From: Synergistaceae bacterium
GTDB taxonomy: Bacteria; Synergistota; Synergistia; Synergistales; Aminobacteriaceae
Direction of reading: 5' to 3'
Assembly: GCA_017455085.1 (NCBI GenBank)
Contig: JAFTBT010000173.1
Coordinates: 1-7,188, forward strand
DNA: 7,188 bases
Every line of letters starts with the position of its first letter. Within the stretch, counting starts at the first letter, position 1. Positions 6,776 through 7,188 of the stretch are shown piece by piece. The position numbers and the translations under genes are program-made. The notes under the pieces were generated by a model. The model searched no databases and was not told the DNA's origin. It worked only from the letters and a program-made list of their open reading frames with translations.

Positions 6776-6816
6776 GAGGCTACACATGAGTGAAAATCAT
6801 GCTGCGTAACTTATAG
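6776..6816 (+). pseudogene. Decayed second copy of the ftsQ 3' end
   Basis: This segment repeats the end of the ftsQ-like gene (6687-6728) about 89 bases downstream. Its last seven codons and stop (6793-6816) encode KIMLRNL-stop, exactly as in the intact gene, although CGA/CGT, CTA/TTA and TAA/TAG differ, all synonymous. Before that it reads EATHE against DATYE, then one base is missing relative to the intact copy, shifting frame. Similarity fades upstream of 6776. Differences confined to silent sites mean the copy diverged while still under protein selection, so it is best read as the tail of a former ftsQ homologue or allele rather than a fresh duplication. It has no start of its own. Confidence 0.6.
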
Positions 6817-6952
6817 CGGCGTAAAAACAGGGTGCGAAAAATACACGGGGGCGTAAACTATTATTGCTGTAAATTTTGCTGGATAAATTATAATAAACAG
6901 CATTCGAACTAATACATTTCATATTGACACAAAGAAGGGAACATAAAACATT
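6817..6952. other. ftsA upstream region
   Basis: AT-rich spacer between the ftsQ tail remnant and ftsA. It holds a TATAAT (6889-6894), an imperfect inverted repeat around it (GCTGT 6866-6870 and ACAGC 6897-6901), and a purine-rich GAAGGGA before the ftsA start. I see no gene and no convincing terminator for murC-murB-ftsQ, so read-through into ftsA is likely. Confidence 0.45.
6889..6894 (+). promoter_or_regulatory. -10 box for ftsA
   Basis: A perfect TATAAT in an AT-rich setting, 58 bases before the ftsA ATG. The nearest -35 candidate is TTGCTG at 6864-6869 with a long 19-base spacer. The box sits between inverted repeat arms GCTGT and ACAGC, which could bind a regulator or simply be chance. 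Confidence 0.45.
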
Positions 6953-7188
6953 ATGCCGGGAAAATCTGACAACCTTATTGTAGGGTTGAGTTTGGGGACA
7001 ACTAAAACCACGATGATAGTTGCGGAAAAAAATCCTAACTATCCCGATTCCGTGCATGTGATAGGCTTTGGGCCTGCTCCCTCGAAGGGAATTGCTAAGG
7101 GCATAATAGTGAGTCTTCCGGACGCCCGGCAGTCCGTGTTGAGAGCATATCAGGAAGCCCAGAGCATAACAGGCATTTCGGCCAAGAG
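6953..7188 (+). CDS. ftsA: Cell division protein FtsA, N-terminal part (cut by window edge)
   Basis: FtsA is the actin-fold protein that tethers FtsZ to the membrane and recruits later division proteins. Only 78 codons are present. The start ATG 6953 follows GAAGGGA (6934-6940) with rather long spacing. The segment IVGLSLGTTKTTMIVAE (9-25) matches the FtsA phosphate-1 strand, and VIGFGPAPSKGIAKGIIVSL followed by a helix with YQEAQSITG matches the next FtsA segment (family: iiGvG..pSkGi.kGvVvdi...A..eAe..aG). The phosphate-1 aspartate, normally GLDxGTT, is Ser13 here, and the Asp usual in GVVVDI is also Ser. Whether nucleotide binding survives cannot be judged without the remaining protein. 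Position after murB-ftsQ supports FtsA over related actin-fold proteins such as PilM. Confidence 0.88.
   Translation, partial: MPGKSDNLIVGLSLGTTKTTMIVAEKNPNYPDSVHVIGFGPAPSKGIAKGIIVSLPDARQSVLRAYQEAQSITGISAK

Noticed and set aside
6924..6929. Perfect TTGACA upstream of ftsA
   Set aside because: No -10 box lies 16-18 bases downstream, and such a promoter would start inside ftsA.
1..7188. tRNA, rRNA, CRISPR arrays, insertion sequences
   Set aside because: No cloverleaf-type tandem stems, no regularly spaced repeats, no transposase-like protein or terminal inverted repeats seen on either strand.

Overview
The window is a cell-envelope and cell-division (dcw-type) locus, with every gene on the + strand. 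The order is mltG, a divergent ftsK-like gene, a terminator, murC, murB, an ftsQ-like gene, and the first 78 codons of ftsA, which runs off the right edge. MltG, MurC, MurB, FtsQ and FtsA together point to a peptidoglycan-making bacterium of moderate GC with Shine-Dalgarno-led translation and frequent GTG/TTG starts. I lean towards a gut-type diderm lineage such as Synergistota, but this is low-confidence inference from gene content and protein flavour, not from a marker RNA.

Layout. Positions 1-227 hold no gene I can support, but they end in a good extended -10 box and a short leader. mltG (TTG start at 228) is followed after 14 bases by the ftsK-like gene (GTG start at 1349, strong SD), so these two probably form one operon, which ends at a clear Rho-independent hairpin (3548-3581). 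A new extended -10 promoter then serves murC. murB follows murC closely, with its own TATAAT immediately after the murC stop. The ftsQ-like gene starts 6 bases after murB. A 224-base gap with a promoter then leads into ftsA.

How they work together. MurB makes UDP-MurNAc and MurC adds the first amino acid to it, both in the cytoplasm. MltG cuts nascent glycan at the inner membrane. FtsK-like, FtsQ-like and FtsA proteins belong to the divisome that directs septal wall synthesis.

The most unusual features concern the division proteins. The FtsK-like protein keeps its four membrane segments and its overall motor fold, but has lost the Walker A lysine, the Walker B aspartate and the C-terminal DNA-reading gamma domain, so it looks like a pseudo-motor. 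The start of FtsA also has Ser where the actin-fold phosphate-1 motif normally has Asp. Downstream of ftsQ lies a decayed second copy of the ftsQ tail that differs from the intact tail only at synonymous positions over its last seven codons and stop. murC has no usable start codon in frame at the expected place: an ideal SD-TTG start sits one frame away, suggesting a one-base deletion, a sequence error, or a non-standard start.
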